64,000 nt of DNA from an uncultured Faecalibacterium sp. (GCA_934561115.1 CAKTFS010000004.1:1-64000); one strand, 5' to 3'. Counted from the first letter of the stretch, positions 25,371 to 38,792 are shown. Numbers and translations: made by a program. Notes: generated by a model from the sequence alone, not told the origin.

Positions 25371-27780
25371 ACTTTTCAAGCAGAGCAATACCATCCTGCT
25401 GGACGGCGGCATGGGCACCATGCTGCAGGCCGCCGGGCTCAAGCTGGGCGCACGCCCGGAGGAGCTGAACATCACCGACCCGGCGCTCATCGAGGGCATC
25501 CATGCGCAGTACGCTGCGGCCGGCAGCCGCATCGTCAACGCCAATACCTTCGGCGCTTCCGCCCACAAGCTGGCGGGCAGCGCCTACACGCTGGAGCAGA
25601 TCATCACCGCAGGTATTGAAAACTGCAAGCGCGCCTGTGCGCCCTACGGTGCGCTGACCGCGCTGGACGTAGGCCCGCTGGGCGAGTTGCTGGAGCCCAG
25701 CGGAACGCTGGCCTTTGAGGATGCTGTGGCCGAGTATGCCCGCATCGTAAAGGCGGGCGAAGCCGCCGGGGCAGACCTGATCTTTTTTGAGACCTACACC
25801 GACCTGTACGAACTGAAGGCTGCCCTGCTGGCTGCCAAAGAGAATACCCATCTGCCCATTCTGGCCAGCATGAGCTTTGAAGCGGGCGGGCGCACCTTTA
25901 CCGGCTGCACGGTGGAAAGCTTTGCCGCCACCGCCCGGGGCTTGGGTGCAGATGCCGTGGGCATCAACTGCTCGCTGGGGCCCAAGGAGATCTTCCCCAT
26001 GGCAAAGCGGCTGGCAGAAGCCGTACCCGGCAACTTCCCGGTGTTCGTCAAGCCCAACGCCGGTCTGCCCCGGGCGGACGGCAGCGGCTACGACATCACC
26101 CCGCAGCTGTTCGCTTTGCAGATGAAGCCCTACCGGGAGCTGCACCTGTTCGCGGCCGGCGGCTGCTGCGGCACCACCCCGGAGTTCATCAAGCTGCTCA
26201 ACGGCACCTTTGCAGGCTGCACCCCGGGGCGTCCCGCGCACCGGATGCCCTCGGTGCTGTGCACCCCGGTGGATGCGGTCACGGTGGACGGCATCACGGT
26301 AGTGGGCGAGCGCATCAACCCCACCGGCAAAAAGCGCTTCCAGCAGGCACTGCGGGAGGGCGACATGAACTATGTGCTGGAGCAGGCCGTCAGTCAGGCA
26401 GAAGCCGGGGCGCAGATCCTGGACGTGAACGTAGGCGCGCCCGGCGTGGACGAGCCGGTGCTGATGGAGCAGGTGGTCAAGGCGCTGCAAAGCGTGACCA
26501 GCCTGCCCTTGCAGCTGGATTCCTCCAACGTGGAAGCGCTGGCGCGGGGTCTGCGGGTGTACAACGGCAAACCCATCGTCAACTCCACCAACGGCGAGCC
26601 GGAAAAGCTTGCCGCCATCCTGCCGCTGTGCAAAAAGTATGGTGCCGCCATCGTGGGACTTGCCATCGACGAAAAAGGCATCCAGCCCAAGGCCGCAGAC
26701 CGCGTGGCCATTGCCCGCCGCATCACCGAGGCGGCGCTGGCAGCGGGCATCCCCCGGGAAGATATCTACATCGACTGCCTTACCCTGACCGCCAGCGCCC
26801 AGCAGGAGGATGTGCTGGCCACGGTGCAGGCACTGGAAGCCTGCAAAAAGGAGCTGGGGGTGCGCACCGTGCTGGGCGTGTCCAACATCAGCTTTGGCCT
26901 GCCCTGCCGCACCTACCTGAACACCACCTTCCTGACCATGGCGATGTACGCCGGGCTGGACCTTGCCATCATGAACCCTTCCAGCGAGGAGATGATGGCG
27001 GCGGTATACGCCTACAACGTGCTGACCAACCGGGACAAGCAGAGCACAAAGTACATTGAGCGCTTTGCCGACCGCGTGCCCGCCAGCACCGCGCTGGCAC
27101 AGGCTGCAAAGGCCGTGCCTGCCGCCAGTGCCGCCGAAGCAGAGCATACCGGCCCCTACGCCGCCCTGATGAAGGCGGTGGAAAAGGGCTTGAAAGGTGA
27201 CGCCGCCGCCCATACCCGCGCCCTGCTGGCGGAAAAGCAGCCGCTGGAGGTGGTGGACGAAGCCCTGATCCCCGCTCTGGACATCGTGGGTGCTAAATAC
27301 GAAAAAGGCACCCTGTTCCTGCCGCAGCTGCTGCAGGCCGCCAGCGCCGCCCAGAGCGCCTTTGAGGAGATCAAGACAGCCATTGCCCAAAAGGGCGAGG
27401 GCAGCGCCAGCAAAGGACGCATCGTCCTTGCCACCGTCAAGGGCGATGTGCATGACATTGGCAAGAACATCGTCCGGGTCATTCTGGAAAACTACGGCTT
27501 TGAGGTGCTGGATCTTGGCCGGGACGTGCCGGTGGAGACGGTGGTGAACACCGTGCGGGAAAAGGATGTGCATCTGGTAGGCCTTTCGGCCCTGATGACC
27601 ACCACCCTGAAAAGCATGGAGGAGACCATCGCCGCCCTGCACGCGGCGCAGCTGGACTGCAAGATCATGGTAGGCGGTGCCGTGCTGACCCCGGAATACG
27701 CCGAGAAGATCGGCGCGGACTGGTACGCCAAGGACGCCAAGCGCAGCGCTGACATTGCCAAGGAATTCTTTGGGGTATAA
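25357..27780 (+). CDS. metH: Cobalamin-dependent methionine synthase, without activation domain
   Basis: About 807 residues. Methyltetrahydrofolate methylates homocysteine through cobalamin. Homocysteine domain: LLDGGMGTMLQ at the start and the zinc Cys pair in GGCCGTTPEF near residue 268. Pterin domain: VVGERINPTGKKRFQQAL from about 310, then LQLDSSN and LGVSNISFGLP. Cobalamin cap and Rossmann domain: the His ligand is His699 in GDVHDIGKNI. The protein stops after this domain, whereas E. coli MetH has an extra C-terminal activation domain; that part is encoded by the upstream gene. The start is a GTG at 25357 with AAGAGGGG 8 bases upstream. Confidence 0.93.
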   Translation: MQVNELFKQSNTILLDGGMGTMLQAAGLKLGARPEELNITDPALIEGIHAQYAAAGSRIVNANTFGASAHKLAGSAYTLEQIITAGIENCKRACAPYGALTALDVGPLGELLEPSGTLAFEDAVAEYARIVKAGEAAGADLIFFETYTDLYELKAALLAAKENTHLPILASMSFEAGGRTFTGCTVESFAATARGLGADAVGINCSLGPKEIFPMAKRLAEAVPGNFPVFVKPNAGLPRADGSGYDITPQLFALQMKPYRELHLFAAGGCCGTTPEFIKLLNGTFAGCTPGRPAHRMPSVLCTPVDAVTVDGITVVGERINPTGKKRFQQALREGDMNYVLEQAVSQAEAGAQILDVNVGAPGVDEPVLMEQVVKALQSVTSLPLQLDSSNVEALARGLRVYNGKPIVNSTNGEPEKLAAILPLCKKYGAAIVGLAIDEKGIQPKAADRVAIARRITEAALAAGIPREDIYIDCLTLTASAQQEDVLATVQALEACKKELGVRTVLGVSNISFGLPCRTYLNTTFLTMAMYAGLDLAIMNPSSEEMMAAVYAYNVLTNRDKQSTKYIERFADRVPASTALAQAAKAVPAASAAEAEHTGPYAALMKAVEKGLKGDAAAHTRALLAEKQPLEVVDEALIPALDIVGAKYEKGTLFLPQLLQAASAAQSAFEEIKTAIAQKGEGSASKGRIVLATVKGDVHDIGKNIVRVILENYGFEVLDLGRDVPVETVVNTVREKDVHLVGLSALMTTTLKSMEETIAALHAAQLDCKIMVGGAVLTPEYAEKIGADWYAKDAKRSADIAKEFFGV

Positions 27781-27800
27781 AGCGGAAAAATTTCAGACAC

Positions 27801-27839
27801 AGACTGCTGAGAAGCGCGGACTTTTCAGCAGTCTTTTTT
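27801..27839 (+). terminator. Terminator after metH
   Basis: AGACTGCTGA and its complement TCAGCAGTCT, followed by TTTTT. Confidence 0.85.
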
Positions 27840-28264
27840 CATGGGCAGGATATTTATTTGCAAACTGTTCAAAATTACCACAAAGAATTGCCACGATTGT
27901 CTGGCATAATAAGGGTGCACTCAGGGAGAACGGAACGGACATCCCCCATAACCTCCGAAAGGTTCTCCCCGCAAAAGCCCATGCAGGCACATTTCCCTGC
28001 GGGTGCGGCCGCAGCAGCGGCGCACAGCAGGCCCATAAAAAACTGTCTCCCGTTTCTATGCGAGGCAATAGCCAGAACGGCGGACAGACTACCAAATCCC
28101 TCCTGATCAAGCCGCAATGTTCAGGGGTTCCTATACAGCAGGCAGTGTCGCTTTCCTCCTCCTTTCCACGACACTGCCTGCTTTTTGTTTGCGCGTTTTT
28201 CCGTAAAAAGCAGGCAGACTCATGGTCGGAGGAACTGCCCTTGCACACTCCGGTCTCCTGCATA
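27840..28264. other. Non-coding stretch between metH and the CRISPR locus
   Basis: No convincing gene. A plus-strand terminator is at 28137-28190 (AGCAGGCAGTGTCG pairs with CGACACTGCCTGCT, then TTTTTGTTT), so an unidentified rightward transcript may end here. A GNRA-capped stem AACCTCCGAAAGGTT is at about 27949-27963. No known RNA family is recognised. Confidence 0.4.
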
Positions 28265-28306
28265 CAAAAACCGCCCCGGATTCCTGTCACGGAAACCGGG
28301 GCGGGT
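28265..28306 (-). terminator. Terminator beyond the CRISPR array
   Basis: Minus strand CCGCCCCGG pairs with CCGGGGCGG, followed by TTTTTG. A close relative of this hairpin (same stem, loop TTCC...TAC versus TTCC...CAC) lies at 36290-36330, so related sequences border the cas locus on both sides. Confidence 0.7.
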
Positions 28307-28375
28307 TCCAAAATTGCAGAGTTCCTCCTTTCCTGAAATATCATTTCATTTTCAGTTTAGCCTGCGGCTCTTTTT

Positions 28376-28645
28376 TCGTAAGCCCCGCGTATGCGGGGAA
28401 AAGCGGTGGGATAGCATAACGCAAAACTGAAAGGAGGGACCACCCCCGCGTGTGCGGGGAAAAGACGGACAGGCCACTTTTCACAAGGTCTTTCCAGGGA
28501 TCACCCCCGTATGCGGGGAAAAGTTCAGCTTCTTCCGGTCTACCATAATCAGGTTAGGATCACCCCCGCGTATGCGGGGAAAAGCGTTGAGGAGGTAGAC
28601 CGCCTCGTTGTCCTTTAGGATCACCCCCGCGTGTGCGGGGAAAAG
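28376..28645 (-). CRISPR. Type I-E CRISPR array, 5 repeats, 4 spacers
   Basis: 28-bp repeats at 28437-28464, 28557-28584 and 28618-28645, plus a 26-bp copy lacking two bases at 28498-28523 and a degenerate one at 28376-28403. All four spacers are 33 bp. Read on the minus strand, each repeat is CTTTTCCCCGC, a variable loop, then GCGGGGGTGATCC. This resembles known I-E repeats ending in GTGATCC. The degenerate repeat is then at the distal end, as is usual, and transcription follows cas6e. The 62 bp between cas6e and the first repeat is GC-rich and unlike a normal leader. Confidence 0.93.
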
Positions 28646-28707
28646 TGACATCCCGCACCCGGCGGCGCACTACGGCCGGCAGGTCGTCCGGGGCCTGTGC
28701 CGCCACT

Positions 28708-29334
28708 TCAAACGCGCATAATGGTCATCAGCCCAAGGCCATAGGCCTTGCCGCGCCCCATGCCCTGACACAGCAGTGCCCGGAACTGCTCTGCATCGGT
28801 CACCTGTAAAACGCCCTCATAGGTCACTGCCAACAGGGTCACCGGCCGGGTGCCGTGCTTGGCAAAATGCTGCCACTGCACCCGGGTCACGGTAAATCCC
28901 TCGTCCTGCAGGGCAAAGCCGTGCTTTGCAGCGCGCTCCAACAGCCACTGCTTCTGGTACTGTGTCGTGCAATGTGCGGCCACGGTTCCCCGCGCTGCGG
29001 GGTTTTGGGTGTCTTTGCAGCTTTTGGTGGGGTTTGCAGTCAGCCGGAACTGCCAGCAGCTGCCCGACTCCACCCGCTGCAAAAGCGGGTCGTAGCTGCG
29101 GGTCTCCGCAGCCGCTCCGGTGCCAAACTGCTCCACCACGCCGGACAGCTCCGGTGCATCCTCGCTGAGCAGCAGCAGATACAGCCGCTCTCCCAGACGA
29201 TCCAGCCGCCACAGCCTGCGGCGGCGCTCCCCTGCAAAAGCGCTTTCCACTGCACCATGTAATTTTTGCGGTGCCGCCAGCGCAGCCATGGTGCTGCGGC
29301 GGGTGGGATCGAGTTCTACCCGTGATAAATACAT
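28708..29334 (-). CDS. cas6e: Cas6e, crRNA-processing endoribonuclease
   Basis: A 208-residue RAMP-fold nuclease (CasE/Cse3) that cuts pre-crRNA at the base of the repeat hairpin and stays bound as a Cascade subunit. The N-terminus MYLSRVELDPTRR is characteristic. A His in KLHGAVESAFAG (about residue 26) is the likely catalytic one. The Gly-rich loop GMGRGKAYGLGLMTI near the C-terminus is the RAMP signature. It is the last cas gene, 15 bp after cas5e. Normally cas1 would follow; here the array does. Confidence 0.92.
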   Translation of the reverse strand: MYLSRVELDPTRRSTMAALAAPQKLHGAVESAFAGERRRRLWRLDRLGERLYLLLLSEDAPELSGVVEQFGTGAAAETRSYDPLLQRVESGSCWQFRLTANPTKSCKDTQNPAARGTVAAHCTTQYQKQWLLERAAKHGFALQDEGFTVTRVQWQHFAKHGTRPVTLLAVTYEGVLQVTDAEQFRALLCQGMGRGKAYGLGLMTIMRV

Positions 29335-29349
29335 TCTCTCGCCCCCTTT

Positions 29350-30012
29350 TTACAATTCCCGGAACGGGTCGTGCTCCGTAGTCTCCGGGCTGTCCGGCAC
29401 TTTCTGCCAAAGCTCCCGTACCGAGCGGTAGCCGTACTGCCGGTGATGCGGGGCAAAGCTTACCGGCACATCCCGCTGCGGAGCTGTGCCCGGCTCCAGC
29501 GGGTCGGCGTCCAACAGGATCCGGCTCTGCCGTCCCGGACACAGGGGCGGTTCCGCTTGCAGCACCTCCTGCAAGCTGCCCGGGCGTACGCCCAGACAGA
29601 GCGGCAGGGTGGGCGGACAGCAGCGGCGGCCGAGATACAGCGGAAATGCCGGGTGCAGCAGCGCCTGCTGCAGCTGCTGCAAAAGGTCGGCATCCTCGCT
29701 TTCAATACCGGCCAGAAACACGGCGTCCTGCAAATAATGGCGGTAGGTCACATAAGAGGTCTTTTCATCCTGCGTCTTTGCCGTGTGGTAGTCCACCAGC
29801 AGCTGCCCTTCCCGCTCCACGCGGACGCCGAACCGCAGCCCGGTCAGCCGGGTCAGTGCTTCGCGCTCGTCCCGCCGCAGCCCCAGAGCTGCCGCCAGCA
29901 GGCCGATCACGCCGCTCTTGGTGGGCTCCCGGCCCGTCTTGCGGGTCTCAAATTTGGAGTCCGCACCCCACGCCTGCAAAGGCGCTGCCAGCCGAAGCAA
30001 CAGCGTTGCCAT
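29350..30012 (-). CDS. cas5e: Cas5e, Cascade subunit
   Basis: A 220-residue RAMP protein (CasD) that caps the 5' handle of the crRNA in Cascade. The N-terminus LLLRLAAPLQAWGADSKFE and the following TKSGVIGLLAAALG are the Cas5 signature. The ATG shares its A with the stop of cas7e (TAATG), so translation is coupled. Confidence 0.92.
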   Translation of the reverse strand: MATLLLRLAAPLQAWGADSKFETRKTGREPTKSGVIGLLAAALGLRRDEREALTRLTGLRFGVRVEREGQLLVDYHTAKTQDEKTSYVTYRHYLQDAVFLAGIESEDADLLQQLQQALLHPAFPLYLGRRCCPPTLPLCLGVRPGSLQEVLQAEPPLCPGRQSRILLDADPLEPGTAPQRDVPVSFAPHHRQYGYRSVRELWQKVPDSPETTEHDPFREL

Positions 30013-31070
30013 TACCCCACCTCATTTCCGGCAAGCGCATCCCGGGCAGCCTTTTCCAGTGCGTCCAGCATAGCCTTTGCCGTCTGCGCCGGAGCCAGTT
30101 CCTCCAGCCCGCTGCCCACGGTAAAGCTTTGCGCCGGGGCCTCGGCAAAGCTGCTGTACATCTGCTGCGCATACTGTGCCAGTGCCGCCTTGGAGGGCGC
30201 GGCATAACCCTGCGCACTGCGGGGCACAGCACGCTCGAATGCGCCGCACAGGTTCACCGGCTGATCCTCCCGCAGGGTCACATATACCGCGTCCGGCAGG
30301 GTGCGGTTTGCAAAGGTGTTCTGCTTGCCGGTGGGCATGGAGAAGAGGAACGCCTCGCCAAAGGCCCGCACCGTTTCCGCTGCCTGCTCTGCACCCAGCT
30401 GCCCGGCCAGCTCCATCACGTTCACCGTGGCATAGCGGTACAGGGTGGAGGAGTTGTACTCCACCGTGCCCAGATGGCCTGCGCCGGCGTTGTCCTCTGC
30501 CTGGCAGTCATCCACGGCGGTAAAGTAATCGTACTCGTTCTGCACGGCATGGGTGGAGATGCTGTGCGCCACCTGCGCAGCGGCGTCATAGTTCAGAGAA
30601 GGGTCATCTGCCACCATGCGGCCAAACAGCGCCATATCCATCGAGGGGGCCGCTTTCAGGGCATCCCGATACTGCTTTTTATCCGCAGAGCCCTCCACAG
30701 CCAGCTCTGTCAATGCCTTTGCCTGCGCAGTGCTCATGAAGAACAGAGCCTTGGTGCCCTTGTCGTCGCTCTTGATGCCCGCATTCTCCAGCGCTTTTTT
30801 TGCCAGCTTGTCTGCATCCAGTTCCGGGGCCAGTGCAAGGATCTGCGCCTTCACCAGTTCTGCTGCCTTTTTGGTGCGCTTGCCCACGTCCAGCTGAGCA
30901 TTCTCCGCAAAGGCTGCGCGCATGGCGTGCTTCCATGCCTGCGAGGAAACTCTGGCGCGGAGCACACCGCCGTACACTGCCGTTTTGGGGCTGCCGGTAT
31001 CGTCCCGGTTGATGCAGCTGGGTGGGACGGTCTGCAAAATGTGGAAATCAACATACAGGCGCTTATTCAT
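30012..31070 (-). CDS. cas7e: Cas7e, Cascade backbone
   Basis: A 352-residue protein (CasC/Cse4) that forms the six-copy backbone along the crRNA spacer. It starts MNKRLYVDFHILQTVPPSCI, with the typical NRDDTGSPKTAVYGG following. ARVSSQAWKHAMR and the later PTGKQNTFANRTLPD are Cse4-family blocks. The start at 31070 is chosen because AAAGGAGAA precedes it; the longer open frame covers cse2. Confidence 0.93.
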   Translation of the reverse strand: MNKRLYVDFHILQTVPPSCINRDDTGSPKTAVYGGVLRARVSSQAWKHAMRAAFAENAQLDVGKRTKKAAELVKAQILALAPELDADKLAKKALENAGIKSDDKGTKALFFMSTAQAKALTELAVEGSADKKQYRDALKAAPSMDMALFGRMVADDPSLNYDAAAQVAHSISTHAVQNEYDYFTAVDDCQAEDNAGAGHLGTVEYNSSTLYRYATVNVMELAGQLGAEQAAETVRAFGEAFLFSMPTGKQNTFANRTLPDAVYVTLREDQPVNLCGAFERAVPRSAQGYAAPSKAALAQYAQQMYSSFAEAPAQSFTVGSGLEELAPAQTAKAMLDALEKAARDALAGNEVG

Positions 31071-31072
31071 GA

Positions 31073-31687
31073 TCAATTCTCCTTTTCTTTCTCTTCCGGT
31101 GCAGGCTTCGGGTCGCGGTACAGGTCCTGTCCCCACCGCAGACGGACATTGGCGGGGGTCTGCGCATACCGCGGATCGGTGCATTGCAATTCATACAGGT
31201 CTGCCGCAAGCTGCGGATAGTCCAGCGGGATGCCGCCATCCTTTGCCGCGCTCAGCAGCTGGATCATGCCCCGCAGATGGTGGCTGATCTCGGTGATTTC
31301 TTCTGCGGTGGCCAGTGCATTGAACCGCCGGAGCACACTGGCCTCGGTCCAGTCCTGTCCGGCACTGTTCCGCTCTGCCAGCTGCCGCACCGCACGCCCC
31401 AGCGTGTTGCCGGAGCAGTTCATGGGGCGGTCATTCCCCTGCTGATGCACAGCATACAGGGTCAGGGTAAGGTAGACCGCCCACTCTGCCGCCGAGGGAG
31501 CACTGCGGCCCTGGAAGCTTTCCGGCATTTCCAGCAAAAAGCTTCCCCACAGCTCCGGCAGCTCGCCGGGCGCATGGCCGATGCCGCGCCGCAGCTTTGC
31601 CAGTTCTGCCCGCCGCTGGTTGTCCGGCAGGGCCTGAAGCCTGTACAGCTGCTGCGCCGCATACATTTTGACGTCCTGTGTTTTCAT
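31073..31687 (-). CDS. cse2: Cse2, Cascade small subunit
   Basis: A 204-residue mostly helical protein (CasB), present as a dimer that stabilises the displaced DNA strand in Cascade. Family features are the N-terminal LAKLRRGIGHAPGELPELWG and the later ASVLRRFNALATAEEITEISHHLRG shown as RRFNALATAEE and HHLRGMIQLL. It ends 2 bp before cas7e and begins 12 bp after cse1. Confidence 0.88.
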   Translation of the reverse strand: MKTQDVKMYAAQQLYRLQALPDNQRRAELAKLRRGIGHAPGELPELWGSFLLEMPESFQGRSAPSAAEWAVYLTLTLYAVHQQGNDRPMNCSGNTLGRAVRQLAERNSAGQDWTEASVLRRFNALATAEEITEISHHLRGMIQLLSAAKDGGIPLDYPQLAADLYELQCTDPRYAQTPANVRLRWGQDLYRDPKPAPEEKEKEN

Positions 31688-31699
31688 ACAAATTCCCCT

Positions 31700-36092
<4,393 letters not shown>

Positions 36093-36289
36093 TTATCTCC
36101 GCAAATGAAAAAAAGCGGCACACCGGGTCGTGCCTCATCAAAACGAAAGCGTCCTCGCAAGGTAAAGAAACCTGCTATTTATAGCCCGGTTCCGTCTTCT
36201 GTTCCAAGGACACGCTTCCGCCCTTCTGCTGTCAACAGCTCTGCGCAAATTCATCAAAGCTACAAAAAACGCTTTCTTTTTTTGTACAA

Positions 36290-36330
36290 AAAACCGCCCC
36301 GGCTTCCATTACGGAAACCGGGGCGGTTCG
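36290..36330 (-). terminator. Terminator of the beta-glucoside/YitT operon
   Basis: Minus strand AACCGCCCCGG pairs with CCGGGGCGGTT, followed by TTTTGTAC. The hairpin is nearly the same as at 28265-28306. The region 36012-36289 contains the cas3 leader but no clear promoter was found. Confidence 0.75.
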
Positions 36331-36388
36331 TTTGCTTTATTTATGCTTTTTCAAGCGCTCACGCGATCACTTGCGGGGGTTCTTGATA

Positions 36389-36422
36389 GCAGCCTGAGCG
36401 GGTGCCAAAATTACAGAGCGTT
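36389..36422. repeat. 34-bp direct repeat, copy 1
   Basis: GCAGCCTGAGCGGGTGCC followed by AAAATTACAGAGCGTT. It is identical to 41823-41856. A shorter relative, GGGTTCCAAAATTGCAGAGTT, lies at 28303-28323. The two full copies bracket the beta-glucoside operon. Confidence 0.8.
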
Positions 36423-36458
36423 CCTCGCTTCATTTGTTCTATGCGATCACCCTCAATC

Positions 36459-37316
36459 TCATAGCCTTTTTTCAAATCCGCCATGGATCAGAGGACCTAC
36501 AAAGAATGTGACGAAGGCATTGGGATCTTGCTCGTGAATAATTTCCTGCAGCTCCCCGATTTCATACTTGTTCACGGCACAGAAAAGGATCTTCTTAGGG
36601 TGGTTGGTGTACGCACCGTATCCGTTCCAGAAGGTGACGCCGCGTCCCATCTTCTGCAGGATTTCAGTCTGCACAGTGGAAACATCCGTAAATATCAGGG
36701 CCGCCACATTGATGTTCTGATCGTGAAACCTATCTGCCACCGTATACAGGATTGCCACAAAGATGATGGAGTACATCGTAGTTTCCAAATCAAAAAGGAA
36801 TAGGCAGACCGAAAAGAGAACCGCATTGACATAAATGGAAAGCCGTCCGCTTTTAAAATCCGGGTATTTCTTTACCAGACACATGCATGCAATGTCCATG
36901 CCGCCGCAGCACCCACTGCCCCGCAGCGCATAGCCGACACCTACACCACAGAGAATAGCGCCGAAGATACAGTTCAGCAGCACATCCTCCACAAGGGGTG
37001 CTTTGAGCGGCGGAAGTACTGAGAGAAGCAACGTCTGCACTGCTACCGAGAGCATGGTTTTGATGCAGAACCTGCGGCTCATGACCCGGTATCCTATCAG
37101 GAACAGCGGTACATTGATGAGGAAATTGATCATACCAACAAGGTTTGCTTCACTGCGGATCGCAATGAACCTGCGCAGAAAAATCTCTATAATCTGAGCC
37201 AGGCCAATCACACCGCCAAAGTTGATACCATTGGGGGTGACAAACAGGTAGATCCCCAGAGTCAGCAGTGTGGAGCCAAATATCAGATCAAAATACTGCT
37301 TATATGCTTTATTCAT
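36459..37316 (-). CDS. YitT family membrane protein in the beta-glucoside operon
   Basis: A 285-residue protein of the same family as 18698-19582 but clearly diverged. Membrane repeats show TPNGINFGGVIGLAQII (near residue 27) and GSGCCGGMDIACMCLVKKYP (about 133-152). The DUF2179 tail runs from AALIFTDVSTVQTEI to the end. The ATG overlaps the bglA stop (ATGAATAA), so the two genes are translationally coupled. Placement at the end of a sugar operon hints at a transport-linked role, but this is inference. Confidence 0.85.
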   Translation of the reverse strand: MNKAYKQYFDLIFGSTLLTLGIYLFVTPNGINFGGVIGLAQIIEIFLRRFIAIRSEANLVGMINFLINVPLFLIGYRVMSRRFCIKTMLSVAVQTLLLSVLPPLKAPLVEDVLLNCIFGAILCGVGVGYALRGSGCCGGMDIACMCLVKKYPDFKSGRLSIYVNAVLFSVCLFLFDLETTMYSIIFVAILYTVADRFHDQNINVAALIFTDVSTVQTEILQKMGRGVTFWNGYGAYTNHPKKILFCAVNKYEIGELQEIIHEQDPNAFVTFFVGPLIHGGFEKRL

Positions 37317-38736
37317 AGCATTCTTCCCGAATCTTCTGTGCATACCAGCCAAAAGAATCTTTTTTGTAGCGGGCGAGGTCTCCGGTGCCGTCGTTATGTT
37401 TATTTACATAGACCAGTCCGTACCGCTTATCTATTTCACCGCCGCCCGCGCTGACCAGATCGATGATGCCCCAGACCAGATATCCCATGCAGGGAATGCC
37501 GTCCTCCAGAACTGCTTTTTTCATCTGGGTGATATGAGCATCGAGATACTCCACCCGGTAGGGGTCATGGACGGAACCGTCCACTTCCAGAGTATCCTCC
37601 ACGCCCAAACCATTTTCCACAATGAACAGCGGCTTGTGATAGCGATCATACAGATCATTCATGGTCACGCGCAGGCCGACCGGGTCGATCTGACGTCCCC
37701 ATTTCGTGATCTGCAAATACGGGTTGCGCAGGGTAGTAATGGCGTTGCCATCCGCCACATTTTTCAGATGCTCCGGATCCGTGGAGATCAGCCTGGAGGA
37801 ATAGTAACTGAATCCCAGAAAATCGCAGGTGTTCTGAGCCAGAAGTTCGTCATCACCCGGCTGTTCGTCCAGCGTGATGCCCAATTTTGCAAAGTAATTC
37901 CGGGCAAATCCGGAGTAACAGCCGTTCAATTGGACATCCGGAAAAATGTAATTTTTGTTGTTACTGATACGTGCTTCCATCACATCATTGGGGTTGCAGG
38001 AATAGGGATAAAAGCTTCCGGCCGCCATCATGCATCCGATTCGGAAATCCTGATTGATTTTTTTACCGGTCCGCACCGCGCAGGCACTTGCCACCAGCTG
38101 GTTATGCGCGGCATTGTACACGATCTGATTGAACTCCGGGTCGTCCTTGTCCACCAGCAGGCCACCGCCCAGATAAGGGATGTGAGTAATCATGTTGATC
38201 TCATTGAAGGTCATCCAGTATTTTACCAGATTCCGGTAGCGGTCAAACACGGTGGCAGCGTATTTTTCATACAGTGCGATCAGCCTGCGGTCTGCCCAGG
38301 CACCGTATTTCCGGATCAGGGCTTCCGGCACATCAAAGTGGCACATGGTGACCACCGGCTCTATCCCGTACCTACGACACTCCGTAAACAGCTCCTCGTA
38401 AAAACGCAGGCCATCTTCGTTCGGGGCGTTCTCTTCCCCGGTCGGATAGATCCGCGTCCATGAAATGGACAGACGCAGCGCCTTGATCCCGAGTTCTGCA
38501 AGAAGGCGGATATCCTCTTTGTATCGATGATAAAAATCAATCGCTTCCCGGCTAGGATAATAATCGTACTGCGTTTCCAAAATGTTTCCCGGATGCAGCA
38601 TGGCATTCCATCTGCCGTGGGCTGCATCCGGCAGAAAGTCAGCAGACGCAGGCAGCCTGCCGTCTTCCTGCCAGGCACCCTCGCACTGGTTAGCCGCAAG
38701 TGCTCCACCCCACAAAAAATCGGACTTAAGTTTCAT
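37309..38736 (-). CDS. bglA: 6-phospho-beta-glucosidase, GH1
   Basis: A 475-residue glycoside hydrolase splitting phosphorylated beta-glucosides brought in by the PTS. The acid/base Glu179 is in TFNEIN and the nucleophile Glu374 in FIVENG. The phosphate-binding signature near the C-terminus (DLVSAGGGEIDKRYGLVYV, with Ser, Lys and Tyr) marks specificity for 6-phospho sugars. The N-terminal FLWGGALAANQCEGAW is typical of the family. It lies 56 bp after the PTS gene and overlaps the following YitT gene. Confidence 0.93.
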   Translation of the reverse strand: MKLKSDFLWGGALAANQCEGAWQEDGRLPASADFLPDAAHGRWNAMLHPGNILETQYDYYPSREAIDFYHRYKEDIRLLAELGIKALRLSISWTRIYPTGEENAPNEDGLRFYEELFTECRRYGIEPVVTMCHFDVPEALIRKYGAWADRRLIALYEKYAATVFDRYRNLVKYWMTFNEINMITHIPYLGGGLLVDKDDPEFNQIVYNAAHNQLVASACAVRTGKKINQDFRIGCMMAAGSFYPYSCNPNDVMEARISNNKNYIFPDVQLNGCYSGFARNYFAKLGITLDEQPGDDELLAQNTCDFLGFSYYSSRLISTDPEHLKNVADGNAITTLRNPYLQITKWGRQIDPVGLRVTMNDLYDRYHKPLFIVENGLGVEDTLEVDGSVHDPYRVEYLDAHITQMKKAVLEDGIPCMGYLVWGIIDLVSAGGGEIDKRYGLVYVNKHNDGTGDLARYKKDSFGWYAQKIREECYE

Positions 38737-38792
38737 AATACCTCCAACGCCCCGGGACGCATGCGCTCCCCGGGGCGAACAAAATTTTGAGA

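Noticed and set aside
27875..28117. 80-codon minus-strand frame (MGLLCAAAAAAPAGKCAC-like)
   Set aside because: Low-complexity composition, no ribosome site that fits, no family.
28376..28645. Plus-strand reading of the CRISPR array
   Set aside because: The minus-strand repeat ends in GTGATCC like known I-E repeats, and the degenerate repeat is then at the distal end. Orientation remains an inference.
31071..31184. 38-codon upstream extension of cas7e
   Set aside because: It lies within cse2 in another frame; the 31070 start has AAAGGAGAA and the expected MNKRLYVDFH N-terminus.
36389..36422. Reading the 34-bp repeat as a conserved protein end (ERSVILAPAQAAIKNPRK)
   Set aside because: The frame closes with a stop in both copies, which is suggestive, but no upstream coding sequence is present, so it is reported only as a repeat.
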